A stretch of DNA of 33,672 nt from Acidobacteria bacterium RIFCSPLOWO2_12_FULL_67_14b (GTDB lineage Bacteria; Acidobacteriota; Vicinamibacteria; Vicinamibacterales; UBA2999). Of this stretch, positions 7,880-19,900 are shown in pieces (within the stretch, counting starts at the first letter, position 1; each line of letters begins with the position of its first letter). The position numbers and the translations under genes are program-made. The stretch spans positions 405 through 34,076 of the forward strand of contig MELE01000185.1 in NCBI GenBank assembly GCA_001768615.1, written 5' to 3'. The notes beneath the pieces were generated by a model. It did not search any database, had not been told where the DNA came from, and saw only the letters and a program-made list of their open reading frames with translations.

Positions 7880-10800
7880 CTAGCTTGTCGGCAGCGTCAT
7901 CGTCACCCTCGTCCCCTTGCCGCGCTCGGACGTGACGGCGATCGTTCCGTGGTTCGCGTCGACATTGCGCTTCGCGATCGTCAGGCCCAAACCGGTTCCA
8001 ATCGCCTTGGTCGAAAAATACGGCTCGAAGATCTTCGCGAGCGCATCGGCGTCCATGCCGACGCCCGTGTCGGTGACGCGCAGCTGCACCGTGCGGGCGG
8101 TGTTGTGGGTCGCATCCACGGTCAGCGTGCCCCCGCCCGGCATGGCGTGCAGGGCGTTTTCGATCACGTTGGTCAGCGCGCGGCCGATCAGCATGCGGTC
8201 GATCCACAGCCGCGGCAGGGTGAGGGGCACGTCGGTGACCACCGTCACGCGCCCCGCCAGGCCCGTGCGGTACGGTTCGACCACTTCGCTCACCAGCTCC
8301 GACAGGTTCGTCTCCACGGGCTTCGGCTCGGGCGACGAGGCGAAGCTGGAGAACTCCGACGAAATCTGGCGCAGCAGCCGCACCTGCCCGAGGATGTTCG
8401 AGACGCATTCGTCGATCACCCCGCCCATCGGCCGGCCCTGATCGATGTGAACGCGCCGCAAGTGCTCGGCGTTGAGCTGGATCGGCGTCAGCGGGTTCTT
8501 GATGTCGTGCGCCACCTGCCGCGCCATGTCGGCCCACGCGGCGAGCCGGTTGGTGCGCTCCAGTTCCCGGCGCTGCCGCTGAAGGTCGGCGGCCATCTGG
8601 TTGAACGCTTCGACCAGCCGCCGCAGTTCATCCGACGAGGTGGCGAGGACGCGGGCGTCGAGGTCGCCCCTGGCGATCCGCCGGGTGGCCCGCATCAGGC
8701 GGTTCACCGGGTCGGCGATGCGCTCGGCCATGTAGTACCCGATGCCGGCCCCGAGCATGATGAAGAGCAGCGCCGCAAGCAGCACGCGCCGATCGAGCTC
8801 TTCGATTTGTGCTTGCGTCTCCTGTTGCCGCGACGTCAGCGGCACCATGAGGATGGCCTCGCGGCCCTGCACGTGCACCGGCGCCGCGGCGATGAGGTAC
8901 TCGAGGTCCCCGGCGACCTCGCGCCCGAGGTACGACGGGCGGCCGTCGAGCAGGATCGCGCGGAAGGCGTCGCCGGGCGTGCGCGTCGGCAGCAGCCCGG
9001 AGGCGAACAGGTTGCGTTCGCTCGAGGCCAGCAGGTTGGCGCCGGCAAAGATGTTCACGTCCTGCGCGATCACCCGGTTCAGCCACACCATCAGGTTGTC
9101 ATCGACGAGCGGCAGCGCCGCCAGCCCGCGCTCCTGGAGACTGCCGAAATCTTCGACCACGCGGCTGGCGACGCCGGCGATGCGCGTCGCCTCGCTGGCG
9201 ATGTCGGCCAATATCAGCGACGCGATGTACGCGCGCGACACCAACGCCAGGGCCAGCACCGGCACGATCGCCGCCGCCACGAAGGCGAGGAACAGCTTGC
9301 GGTAGAAGCTCGCACGCACTTCGTCCAGCAGCGCGCGTCCCGACGCCGGCGCGCGCGCCACGAGGATGTTGAACAGCATGCCGCCGCCCACGGTGACCAT
9401 AAACACCACGAACGCCAGCGTCACCAGCTCGGCGATCGTCACCAGGTGACCGAAGGCGGTTTGCCGGGCCATCCCCAGCGTGTAGATCGCCGCGCGGTCG
9501 CTCATCACGTAGACATCTAGCCGCCCCGACTCTCCCTCCATCGTCGTCCAGAAGGGCTCGCGTGAGGCGAAGGCGCCGCGGAACACCGGCTCGGTCATCG
9601 GCGGCGCGGTGGGGCCGGAGTTGTAGAGCACGCGGCGGCTCCACCCGTAGACGGAGAGCTCGACCTCGGCGCGAAGGCGGGGCTCGGGGCGCGGCTGACC
9701 GGATCGAATCAGCGCCACGTACGGGTTCTGCGCCGAGATGAACGACAGGTTGGCGTAGTCCAGCCTGGCGCGGACCACGACCGACCCCACGCGGCGACGG
9801 CCGGTGGGCCCATCGATGCAGATGGCGCGGCCGTCATGCAGGAGGCGGCGTTCCTCGGAAAAGAACGGTGACGATTCTTCGAGGAGCTCCCATTCGCACG
9901 ACGATTCGACCCAGGGTTGCGGCGTGCCCTGGTCGGGGAGCTTCATGTTGAAGCGGCTGACCATCGCGCCCGAGGCGTTGTGGAGTTCGACACTGGACGT
10001 CATGCGCTGGGTCGCGAGGCTGGTTTGCGACCACACCAGGAACGCCGCGTCGGTCGGCAGCGGTCCCGACGCCGGCGGGTCGCTGGCCCGCACCAGGTCG
10101 TCGAGGGCGCCAATGCGATCGATCTCCGCGACCGCCTGTTGGAGCTTGAGGCGCACGTCCTGCCGTTGATTCACCACTTCCGGCGCGTAACGCGATTCCA
10201 CCAGCTGCCGCTTCGCGCGCAAGGCGGCATCGACCAGCGACGGATAGAGCGCCACGGACGGCAGCATCATCGCCAGGAACGACGCCAGCAAGCGTGTGGC
10301 TTGTGAACTGTGCCGCAGCGTGGCGCGGTAGTGATGAATGACGAGGGTGGCCACCACCGTGAAGGCCGCCGCGGCCAGCGTCGGTAGCAGGGGCGCATAC
10401 CGCTCGGCCATGCCCGGCCACCACAGGAGCGCCACCGGCGCGATCCACGCGATCACGCCGCGGGCGCGCCAGGCGCGGCCTGACTGCGGGAAGGCCCATA
10501 GCGATCGCGCCAGCAGCAGCAACAGCACCGAGAACCCGACGACCGCCGCATTGAGAGCGACCAGGCCGATCACGACCTGGAGCCGGACGGGGTCCGCCGG
10601 ATCGATGGCAAACCGCAGGATGTCCACGGGCGCCGGCGAGACCTGCGTGCGCAGGAACGATTCGTACCAGATGAGCAGCGCCAGGGCCGTGGCGCCGGCG
10701 GCGAACTGGAAGACGAGGAAGAGGGCGCCGGCCGCCGGACCGTCGACGAGCAGGACGCCGACGCCGCGGCGATGGCCCGATCGCCACAGCGCGAAGCTCG

Positions 10801-11842
10801 AGATCGCCAGCGCCAGCAGCCCCGCGGCCAGCAGGCTGGTCAACATGAAGTCGATCGGCGAGGCGAGCGCCAGCGCCGGCCAGGGCCCGAACGATGCGGC
10901 CGGCGTCAGCGGCACCGACGCGAGGTCGGTCCGCCGGACCGCGATCCAGAGCACGGCGCGCGCGGCCACCATCAGCACGGCAATCCCCGCCGTCAGCCCG
11001 GCCGCAGACGAGACGCGGCGCGACACGCGCCGCCAATCGAGCAGCGGGCCGGTCGCGAGCAGCAGGATCAGGGCGAGCAACACGAGTTCGGCGGCGAGAC
11101 GTTGCTGACGGAAGCGCAGGCGCGCGCCCTCGAGTGCGGCATCCGAGACCTCGACGGCGGCCAGGGGCTCGCCGGTCGGCGTGCGAACGAGGAAGGCGCC
11201 CGGCCCGGCATCGGCGGCGCCCTCGAACCGAAGCCGGAGCGACGCCGGCACGATGCTGGTATCGAGCACGAACGCCGGCTCGCCGATTGGCAGTTGCCCA
11301 TCGTGCGCCAACGGGGCTTCGGCGACGATGGCGCCGATATGGCGGCTGGGGTCGTCCGCGTCGACCACCGGCTGCACGCGGACCAGCTGCAGGCCCTGCG
11401 AGCTCTGCGCGAGAAACAGCGACGCCGGGCCGGTCAGCCGCGCGTCGGGGACGTCCTCGGATCGGCCGACCCACGCCACGGGCTGGTTGTTGGCGGCAAA
11501 CACCGTGACCGCCACGCCGGTGCCGCTCGAGGTGGCGCCGGCTGCGGCCTGGTCGAAGAGCCGCCGCGTGGCGGCGGCGTCGCCACGCTCGGCCAGCCGG
11601 ACCGTGGCCGCATCGAGCGTGACGCTGCGCACGGCGCGATCGAGGCGACGGCCGAGCTCCGCGAACTGCGCCGCCACCTCGGCATGCGCCCGCGCGCGCG
11701 ACGCGTTGAGATCGGACCCGAGCCGCGCGCGCTCCACCCCTTCGCCCGCCAGCCAGATGGCGGCCGCGGCCACAACTCCACCGGCCAGCAGGCGCCGCGC
11801 GGTTCGAGCGACGAAAGGAGGAACGGCCATCCGATTCGCCAT
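7880..11842 (-). CDS. Large multi-TM sensor histidine kinase, NtrY-like
   Basis: HAMP-like segment (ADPVNRLMRATRRIARGDLDARV), H-box QVAHDIKNPLTPIQLNAEHL, N-box NVIENALHAMPGGG, G-boxes DTGVGMDADALAKIFEPYFSTKAIGTGLGLTIAKR; likely start MANRMAVPPF at 11842. Confidence 0.9.
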   Translation of the reverse strand: MANRMAVPPFVARTARRLLAGGVVAAAAIWLAGEGVERARLGSDLNASRARAHAEVAAQFAELGRRLDRAVRSVTLDAATVRLAERGDAAATRRLFDQAAAGATSSGTGVAVTVFAANNQPVAWVGRSEDVPDARLTGPASLFLAQSSQGLQLVRVQPVVDADDPSRHIGAIVAEAPLAHDGQLPIGEPAFVLDTSIVPASLRLRFEGAADAGPGAFLVRTPTGEPLAAVEVSDAALEGARLRFRQQRLAAELVLLALILLLATGPLLDWRRVSRRVSSAAGLTAGIAVLMVAARAVLWIAVRRTDLASVPLTPAASFGPWPALALASPIDFMLTSLLAAGLLALAISSFALWRSGHRRGVGVLLVDGPAAGALFLVFQFAAGATALALLIWYESFLRTQVSPAPVDILRFAIDPADPVRLQVVIGLVALNAAVVGFSVLLLLLARSLWAFPQSGRAWRARGVIAWIAPVALLWWPGMAERYAPLLPTLAAAAFTVVATLVIHHYRATLRHSSQATRLLASFLAMMLPSVALYPSLVDAALRAKRQLVESRYAPEVVNQRQDVRLKLQQAVAEIDRIGALDDLVRASDPPASGPLPTDAAFLVWSQTSLATQRMTSSVELHNASGAMVSRFNMKLPDQGTPQPWVESSCEWELLEESSPFFSEERRLLHDGRAICIDGPTGRRRVGSVVVRARLDYANLSFISAQNPYVALIRSGQPRPEPRLRAEVELSVYGWSRRVLYNSGPTAPPMTEPVFRGAFASREPFWTTMEGESGRLDVYVMSDRAAIYTLGMARQTAFGHLVTIAELVTLAFVVFMVTVGGGMLFNILVARAPASGRALLDEVRASFYRKLFLAFVAAAIVPVLALALVSRAYIASLILADIASEATRIAGVASRVVEDFGSLQERGLAALPLVDDNLMVWLNRVIAQDVNIFAGANLLASSERNLFASGLLPTRTPGDAFRAILLDGRPSYLGREVAGDLEYLIAAAPVHVQGREAILMVPLTSRQQETQAQIEELDRRVLLAALLFIMLGAGIGYYMAERIADPVNRLMRATRRIARGDLDARVLATSSDELRRLVEAFNQMAADLQRQRRELERTNRLAAWADMARQVAHDIKNPLTPIQLNAEHLRRVHIDQGRPMGGVIDECVSNILGQVRLLRQISSEFSSFASSPEPKPVETNLSELVSEVVEPYRTGLAGRVTVVTDVPLTLPRLWIDRMLIGRALTNVIENALHAMPGGGTLTVDATHNTARTVQLRVTDTGVGMDADALAKIFEPYFSTKAIGTGLGLTIAKRNVDANHGTIAVTSERGKGTRVTMTLPTS

Positions 11843-11844
11843 TG

Positions 11845-11850
11845 TAGAAT
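11845..11850 (+). promoter_or_regulatory. Candidate -10 (TAGAAT) for the 11875 membrane gene
   Basis: TAGAAT lies in the 32-bp divergent gap between the kinase start (11842) and ATG 11875. Confidence 0.3.
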
Positions 11851-11874
11851 GTGAACTCTGCCGAACCACCATTC

Positions 11875-12873
11875 ATGAGCGTCCCCGGCTCGCTGAAGTT
11901 CGCGCTCAAGCGTGGCGCCCTCGTCACCGCCGCCAACTGGCCTGTCGTCCTCGTCCAGTTCGTCGCCGATTCGCTGTTCAAGACCCTGCTGGCCGTGCCC
12001 CTGGTGGGCGGCGTCCTGCTGGTCGCGCTCGTCGTCGGCGGCGACCCGATCGACCTGCTGCGGCATGAACCCGGGCAGATCGTGTCGACGATGGTGGGCG
12101 TGCTGCTCGCGCAGCCGGTGGCCCTGGCGGCGTTTCTGGCCGCCCTCGGGCTGATCCTGATCGGCGGCTCCGTGCTGATGTTCGCGATCAAGGCCGGCAG
12201 CGTCACCGTGCTCGTGGCCGGCGAGCGCGCGGCGGGCCCCATCGAGCAGCCGCCCCTGAGAATGTCGGCGCTCGAACATGTCAATCAGGCATCGATCGAG
12301 CGCTACACCAACGGCATCCGGTCGCTGTTCGGGCGCTACCTGCGGCTGGGCATCGGGTTGTCGGTGGTCTATGCGATGTGCGCCGGCGGATACCTGGCGC
12401 TCGTGTTCGGGCCGCCGCTGTCGGCATCGCTCGACTGGCCGCTCGTCGTGGCGCTGGCGTCCCTCGCGCTGATCGTCGTGATCACCCTGGTGAACTTCGT
12501 CTACCTGCTGCTGCAGATCGTGGTGGCCACCGAAGACTGCGCCGTGCACGCTGCGATTCCGCATGTCGCGCGCCTCCTGCGCCGCCGCCCGCGCGAAGTG
12601 GGGCAGGTGCTCGCGGCCATCCTGGCGCTGATGGTGATGGCGACCGGCGCCTCGATTCTCGCGACGACGGCGCTCGGCCTGATCGCCTTCGTGCCGTTCG
12701 TCGGGCTGGCCGCGATTCCGCTCCAGATTCTTGCCTGGCTCGTCCGCGGCGTGGTGTTTCAGTTCGTCGGGCTCACCGGCGCCGCCACCTACCTCCGGTT
12801 GCACCGGACGCTGCAACCGTCGGGGGTGACCGCGCCGCAATCCGATCGCCTTCACCAGGTCACCCGCGCATGA
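11875..12873 (+). CDS. Uncharacterised integral membrane protein
   Basis: MSVPGSLKFALKRGALVTAANWPVVLVQF...; several hydrophobic TM-like segments; overlaps the next gene by ATGA. Confidence 0.75.
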   Translation: MSVPGSLKFALKRGALVTAANWPVVLVQFVADSLFKTLLAVPLVGGVLLVALVVGGDPIDLLRHEPGQIVSTMVGVLLAQPVALAAFLAALGLILIGGSVLMFAIKAGSVTVLVAGERAAGPIEQPPLRMSALEHVNQASIERYTNGIRSLFGRYLRLGIGLSVVYAMCAGGYLALVFGPPLSASLDWPLVVALASLALIVVITLVNFVYLLLQIVVATEDCAVHAAIPHVARLLRRRPREVGQVLAAILALMVMATGASILATTALGLIAFVPFVGLAAIPLQILAWLVRGVVFQFVGLTGAATYLRLHRTLQPSGVTAPQSDRLHQVTRA

Positions 12874-14159
12874 CGCATTCCGGTGGCAACAACCCTCGAG
12901 GTGGCGACAAACCTTTCTTGTCCGCCGAAGCGCGGAGCGCGAAGGCGGAAGGTTTGTCGCGCTTGTCGAAGGCGGCCCGCCAATTCCAGGAGTCGGCGAT
13001 CCGCCGCACCGGCATCCTCGGCGCCGCCATCCCCGGCCTGATTTCGTTCGCCGCCGGATACCCCGCGCCCGAGATGTTCCCCTGGGACGACCTGCAGGCG
13101 ATCACGAGCGACCTGCTCGCGAAGCATGACGGCAATACGCTGCAATACGGCGCGACCCGCGGCTATCGTCCGTTGATCGAGCACCTGATCGCCCATGGCC
13201 TCAAGGACCGCGGCGTCACGGCCCGATTCGAAGACATCGTGATCACGACCGGCTCGCAACAGGGGCTGGACCTGGCGGGGCGCGTCCTGATCGATCCCGG
13301 CGATGCGGTCATCGTGGAGCTGCCGACCTACAGCGGAGCGATCGCCGCCTTTCACAACCTGCAGGCGGAGCTCGTGGGGGTGCCGCAGGATGCCGAAGGG
13401 ATCGAGCTCGAGTCGCTCGAGCGCGTCCTGACGGGCCTGAAGGCGAAGGGACAGCGCGCCAAGTTCATTTATGTGACGCCGAACTTCCAGAACCCCGCGG
13501 GCCTGCTGATGAGCGCGCCGCGCCGGCGCGCCCTGCTCGACGCCGCCCGTCGTCACGACCTGGTGATCCTCGAGGACGACCCGTATGGATCGATCTATTT
13601 CGAAGACACCACGTCGGTGGAAGACACGCGGCCGATCAAGGCCGACGACACGGACGGGCGCGTGGTCTACCTGGGGAGCTTCTCGAAGGTCCTCGTGCCG
13701 GGGTTCCGCGTGGCGTGGATGGTGGCGCCGTCCGCCATCGCCCAGAAGGTGGAGCTCGCCAAGCAGGCCGCCGATCTGTGCAGCGGCGTCTTCGACCAGC
13801 GCGTCGTGCACGGCACGCTCGATCGCGGCGTCGTGCAGGGCATCGCGCCGACGCTGCGGGCGCACTACCAGCACAAGCGCACGGTGATGGAGCAGGCGCT
13901 GCAGGCCAAGCTCGGCGACCGCATCAAGTGGACGACCCCGCGCGGCGGGTTCTTCCTCTGGATCGAGCTGCCGCCCGGAATCGACGATCTCGCGCTGTTC
14001 GATCGCGCGCTCAAAGAGAAAGTCAGCTTCGTCATCGGTAGCGCGTTCTACGTGAACGGCGCCGGCCACGAGTTCGCGCGGCTGTCGTTCTCGGGGATTA
14101 CGCCTGAGCAGATTGTCGAGGGCGTCGAACGGCTGGCTCGCGCTTGCATGGCCGATTGA
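12870..14159 (+). CDS. PLP-dependent aminotransferase (class I/II, 2-aminoadipate/MocR-type catalytic domain without HTH)
   Basis: FAAGYPAPEMFPWDD, LQYGATRGYRPLIEHL, TTGSQQGLDLAGRVLIDPGD, YVTPNFQNPAG, LEDDPYG, YLGSFSKVLVPGFRVAW. The start may lie downstream (see finding). Confidence 0.9.
   Translation: MTHSGGNNPRGGDKPFLSAEARSAKAEGLSRLSKAARQFQESAIRRTGILGAAIPGLISFAAGYPAPEMFPWDDLQAITSDLLAKHDGNTLQYGATRGYRPLIEHLIAHGLKDRGVTARFEDIVITTGSQQGLDLAGRVLIDPGDAVIVELPTYSGAIAAFHNLQAELVGVPQDAEGIELESLERVLTGLKAKGQRAKFIYVTPNFQNPAGLLMSAPRRRALLDAARRHDLVILEDDPYGSIYFEDTTSVEDTRPIKADDTDGRVVYLGSFSKVLVPGFRVAWMVAPSAIAQKVELAKQAADLCSGVFDQRVVHGTLDRGVVQGIAPTLRAHYQHKRTVMEQALQAKLGDRIKWTTPRGGFFLWIELPPGIDDLALFDRALKEKVSFVIGSAFYVNGAGHEFARLSFSGITPEQIVEGVERLARACMAD
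12904..12960. repeat. REP-like imperfect palindrome at the aminotransferase 5' end
   Basis: GCGACAAACCTT (12904-12915) versus AAGGTTTGTCGC (12949-12960), perfect 12-bp inverted repeat; inner TCCGCC (12921-12926)/GGCGGA (12944-12949). Confidence 0.85.
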
Positions 14160-14271
14160 CGGATTGAGTGATTGGTCGGCCGTAGGCGCTCAATTCACCA
14201 AATCGGCAAGTCGTGCAATCACCAAACAATCAGCCATTGGTCGATCGACAATCGCCAATGCAAGCGTCCCG

Positions 14272-15357
14272 TCACGGCACGGCCGGCGCGCCCGGGAGCA
14301 CGTCGAGGGGCATGAAGGGCGGCTCGAAGCGCAGCCCGAAGGCCTGGAGCTGTCCCTCACGGCTCACGACGATGAGCCGTGGCGCGGTCAGTCGAGCGTC
14401 CGGCCGGAGGAACGGCTGCGAACCGAGCTCGCCGGCCGCCTTGATCGTCGTCGACGGCTTGCCGGTGACCGGGTCGAAGCCGGGGATCTCGCTCGCGACC
14501 AGCGGCACCATCACGGCATCGGGCAAGCGGAGCGGCCCGCCGGCGGGGCGCGAGGGCAGCATGGCCTTCCACCGCAGGTTGCCGCTCTTGCGATCGACCG
14601 CTCGCAGCACGTTGTCGCGCGACGCAAAGTAGATCCGTTTGTCGTCGGCCGACGGCAGCCCCGCCACGTCGCCGCCGACACGCCACTTCCACCGCTCGCG
14701 GCCGCGTTCCAGATCGACGCTCTGCACCCATTTGTCCGTGGTTCCGAACACCAGCTGATCATCGAGTCCCTTCAGCGCGACGATGCGCCCGGTGAGCGTG
14801 CGGGTCCACACCGTGTCGCCGGTGGCGAGGGCGACGGCGACGAGCCGGTTGTCGGCGAGCGGCAGATACAGGCGATCCAGGGCCGGGGCCGGGGCGGCCG
14901 ACAGCGGCGCGCCGAGCGGCTGCCGCCAGACCAGCGTGCCGTCCGACGCGCGGAACGCGGCGAGGTCGCCCGACGGCGTCGACGCCAGCAGCCAGCCCGT
15001 GTCCCAGTAGAGCGGCGCCGCGGCGCCGCCGGGGAGCGGCGCCCGCCAGCGCACGGCCCCGGTGCGCGCGTCGCGCGCCTCGATCGTGTTCTCGGCCGTC
15101 GTGAAGACCAGGCCCTCGCCGGTGGCCGGCGTGAACGCGGTGGGAACGTCGAGCCGCCACCGCACGACGCCGCGATCGAGATCGACCGCCACCAGCTGGC
15201 CCCCTTTGAGCGGCACGTACGCGCCGGACGTGTCGTAGCCGGCCGGCGCCGCCGGCGGCGTGTCGAACGACACCTGCCACCGCGCATCGAGCGCTGTCAA
15301 GGACGGAGCGACGGCCTCCTGAAGTGCAAGAGCGATCGCGAGAAAGAGGGTCATCAA
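14272..15357 (-). CDS. PQQ-binding-like beta-propeller repeat protein
   Basis: Repeated blade motifs (GQLVAVDLDRGVVRWRLDVP, NTIEARDARTGAVRWRAPLP, NRLVAVALATGDTVWTRTL, NVLRAVDRKSGNLRWKAMLP); N-terminal signal-like hydrophobic segment. Confidence 0.85.
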   Translation of the reverse strand: MMTLFLAIALALQEAVAPSLTALDARWQVSFDTPPAAPAGYDTSGAYVPLKGGQLVAVDLDRGVVRWRLDVPTAFTPATGEGLVFTTAENTIEARDARTGAVRWRAPLPGGAAAPLYWDTGWLLASTPSGDLAAFRASDGTLVWRQPLGAPLSAAPAPALDRLYLPLADNRLVAVALATGDTVWTRTLTGRIVALKGLDDQLVFGTTDKWVQSVDLERGRERWKWRVGGDVAGLPSADDKRIYFASRDNVLRAVDRKSGNLRWKAMLPSRPAGGPLRLPDAVMVPLVASEIPGFDPVTGKPSTTIKAAGELGSQPFLRPDARLTAPRLIVVSREGQLQAFGLRFEPPFMPLDVLPGAPAVP

Positions 15358-15360
15358 AGT

Positions 15361-15366
15361 TATAAT
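15361..15366 (+). promoter_or_regulatory. Candidate -10 (TATAAT) for guaA
   Basis: TATAAT 24 bp upstream of GTG 15390; no clear -35 match seen. Confidence 0.4.
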
Positions 15367-15389
15367 AGCGTTCTTACCTTCAACACGAC

Positions 15390-16931
<1,542 letters not shown>

Positions 16932-16934
16932 CCG

Positions 16935-19900
16935 ATGGCGGAGTTCGTCCATCTGCACCTGCACACCGAGTTCTCGCTGCTCGACGGCGCCTGCCGCATC
17001 GACGAGCTGCTGGACGAGGCGGAGCGTCTCAAGATGCCCGCCCTTGCCGTCACCGAGCACGGCAACATGTTTTCGGCGGTGGTCTTCCACGACGCCGCCC
17101 GCAAGCGCGGCATCAATCCCATTCTCGGCTGCGAGGTCTACGTCGCGCCCGGCGACCGGCGCGACAAAAGCGGCACGCCCGGCGAAACCGCCAATCACCT
17201 CGTGCTGCTGGCCGAAAACGAGATCGGCTTCAAGAACCTGATCAAGCTGGTGTCGGCCGGCTACACCGAGGGGTTCTATTACAAGCCGCGCATCGACAAG
17301 CAACTGCTCGCGCAGCACGCCGCAGGCCTGATCGGCCTCAGCAGCTGCCTCAAGGGCGAAGTGGCGTCCGAAATCCGGGCGGAGCAGGCCAGGAAGGCGA
17401 TGGCCGCGGCCGCGACCTACCGCGACATCCTGGGCCCGAACAATTTCTTCCTCGAGATGCAGTTTCAGGGCATCGACGAGCAGCGCATCGTCAACACCGG
17501 GCTGCTGCCGATCGCGCGCGACCTGAACATGCCGCTGGTGACGACCAACGACGTGCATTACCTCCGCCACGGCGACCACAAGCCGCACGACATCCTGCTG
17601 TGCATCGGCACGGGGAAGTCGGTGAACGACGAGAACCGGCTGAAGTACCACGGCGACCAGTTCTTCCTGAAGACCGCCGATCAGATGGCCGAGGTGTTCG
17701 GCGACTATCCGGAGGCGATGAAGAACACGCTCGTGATCGCCGAGCGCTGCCACGTCACGATTCCGCAGGGCCAGAACCACCTGCCGACGTTCGCGGTGCC
17801 CGACGGCTTCACGCTGGACGCCTACTTCGAGCACGTCGTGCGCCTGGGCTACGCCCAGCGGCTCGAGCGGTTGCGGCAGCTCGAGGCGGCCGGCCAGCTG
17901 CGCCACACCATCGCCGAGTACGACGAACGCCTGGCCTACGAGATCGCGATGATCAAGAAGATGGAGTACCCGGGGTACTTCCTGATCGTCTGGGATTTCA
18001 TCCGTTACGCGCGCGAGCAGGGAATCCCGGTGGGACCGGGCCGCGGCTCGGCCGCCGGCAGCCTCGTGGCCTATGCGCTTCGCATCACCGACGTCGACCC
18101 GCTGCACTACGACCTGATTTTCGAGCGCTTCCTCAATCCCGAGCGCGTGTCGCTGCCCGATATCGACGTCGACTTCTGCGAGCGCCGGCGCAGCGAGGTG
18201 ATCGAGTACGTGACCGCCAAGTACGGCCGCGAGAACGTGTCGCAGATCATCACCTTCGGCACGATGAAGGCCAAGGCGGTGATTCGCGACGTCGGCCGCG
18301 TGATGGACATGCCGTACGCGGATGTCGACCGCATCGCCAAGCAGATTCCGCCGGCCCTCGACATGACGCTCGACAAGGCGCTGGCCGAGAACCCGGTGCT
18401 GCGCGAGATGGCGAAGAACGATCCGCGCGTGCACGACGTGCTCGAAATGGGCAAGCGCCTCGAGGGCGTGTCGCGCAACGCCGGCGTCCACGCCGCCGGC
18501 GTCGTGATCGCGCCCGGGCCGATCACCGACTACGCGCCGCTCTTCAAGAGCAACCGCGACGAAATCACGACCCAGTGGGCGATGAAGGAGGTCGAGCGCG
18601 TCGGCCTGCTGAAGATGGACTTCCTCGGCCTCAGCACGCTGACGCTGATCCAGGATGCGCTCGCCGAGATCAAGCGGACCGAGGGCATCTCTCTCGACAT
18701 CGATACGATTCCCCTCGACGATGCGAAGACCTACCAGCTGTTCATCGACGGCCAGACCTACGGCATCTTCCAGTTCGAAAGCTCCGGCATGCGCGAGATC
18801 CTGCGGCGCGCCAAGCCGCAGCGGCTCGAAGACCTGATCGCGATGAACGCGCTCTATCGGCCCGGCCCGCTCAAGGGCGGCATGGTCGACGACTACATCA
18901 ACCGCAAGGCCGGCCGCAGCCAGGTCAAGTACGAGCTGGCCGCCCTCGAGCCGATCCTGGCCGACACCTACGGCGTCATCGCCTACCAGGAACAGGTCAT
19001 GCGCATGGCGAGCGTGCTCGCCGGCTTCACGCTGGGCCAGTCCGACGTGCTCCGCAAGGCGATGGGCAAGAAGGACCCCAAGGTCATGGCCAAGCAGCGC
19101 GAGGCCTTCATGGCCGGGGCGCTGGCCAAGGGCATCAGCGAGAAGAAGGCCAGCAAGATCTTCGAGCTGATGGAGTTCTTCGCCGGCTACGGCTTCAATA
19201 AATCGCATTCCACGGCCTACGCGTTCCTGGCCTACCAGACCGCGTATTTGAAGGCGAACTTCCCGCGGCACTTCGCGGCGGCGCTGCTCACCATCGAAGC
19301 GGCCAACACCGAGAAGCTCGCGGTCTACATCAGCGAATCACGCGAGCGCGGCATCGCGGTGCGCCCGCCCGACATCAACGAGAGCCAGCTGCACTTCACC
19401 GTCGTCCCCGAAGGCGTGCGCTTCGGCCTCACCGCCATCAAGGGCCTGGGCGAGGGCGCGATCCGCAGCATCCTCGAGGTGCGGGAGCGCCTCGGCCGCA
19501 TCACCTCGATCCACCAGCTGTGTGAAGAGCTCGACCTCCGGCTCGTCAACAAGAAGGTGCTCGAAGCGCTCGTGCGGTCGGGCGCATGCGACAGCGTGAT
19601 CCCGGGCGGCGTCGGCCTCCCGGCCGGACGCGCCAAGCTGTTCGGCGCGATCGACAGCGCCATCGAGCACGGCAACCGCACGCAGCGCGATCGCGAGCAG
19701 GGCCAGGCGGATCTGTTCGGCGGCGGGGAGGAGGGCGGCCTCACCATCATCCGGCTCCCCGAGGCGCCGCCGTGGACGGAGATGGAGCTGCTGGCGCACG
19801 AGAAGGAAGCTCTCGGCCTCTACCTGAGCGGCCACCCGATCGACCGCCATGCCGGCGACCTGCGCGCGTTCGGCGCCAAGACGGTCGGGGACCTGACGAT

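Larger units (their letters stand above)
7564..7880. repeat. Intergenic element bounded by inverted GTGCGTAC-type repeats
   Basis: GGTGCGTACAGTGCGTACGGTGC (7564-7586) versus the reverse complement of 7858-7880 (GGTGCGTACAGTGCGTACAGTGC), 22/23; a second shorter pair GGTGCGTACAGTGC (7591-7604) versus GCACGGTACGCACC (7839-7852). Confidence 0.8.

Noticed and set aside
9834-12284. 816-aa minus-strand ORF
   Set aside because: Out-of-frame overlap of the histidine kinase plus antisense of the membrane gene; R/A/G-rich frame-shifted composition.
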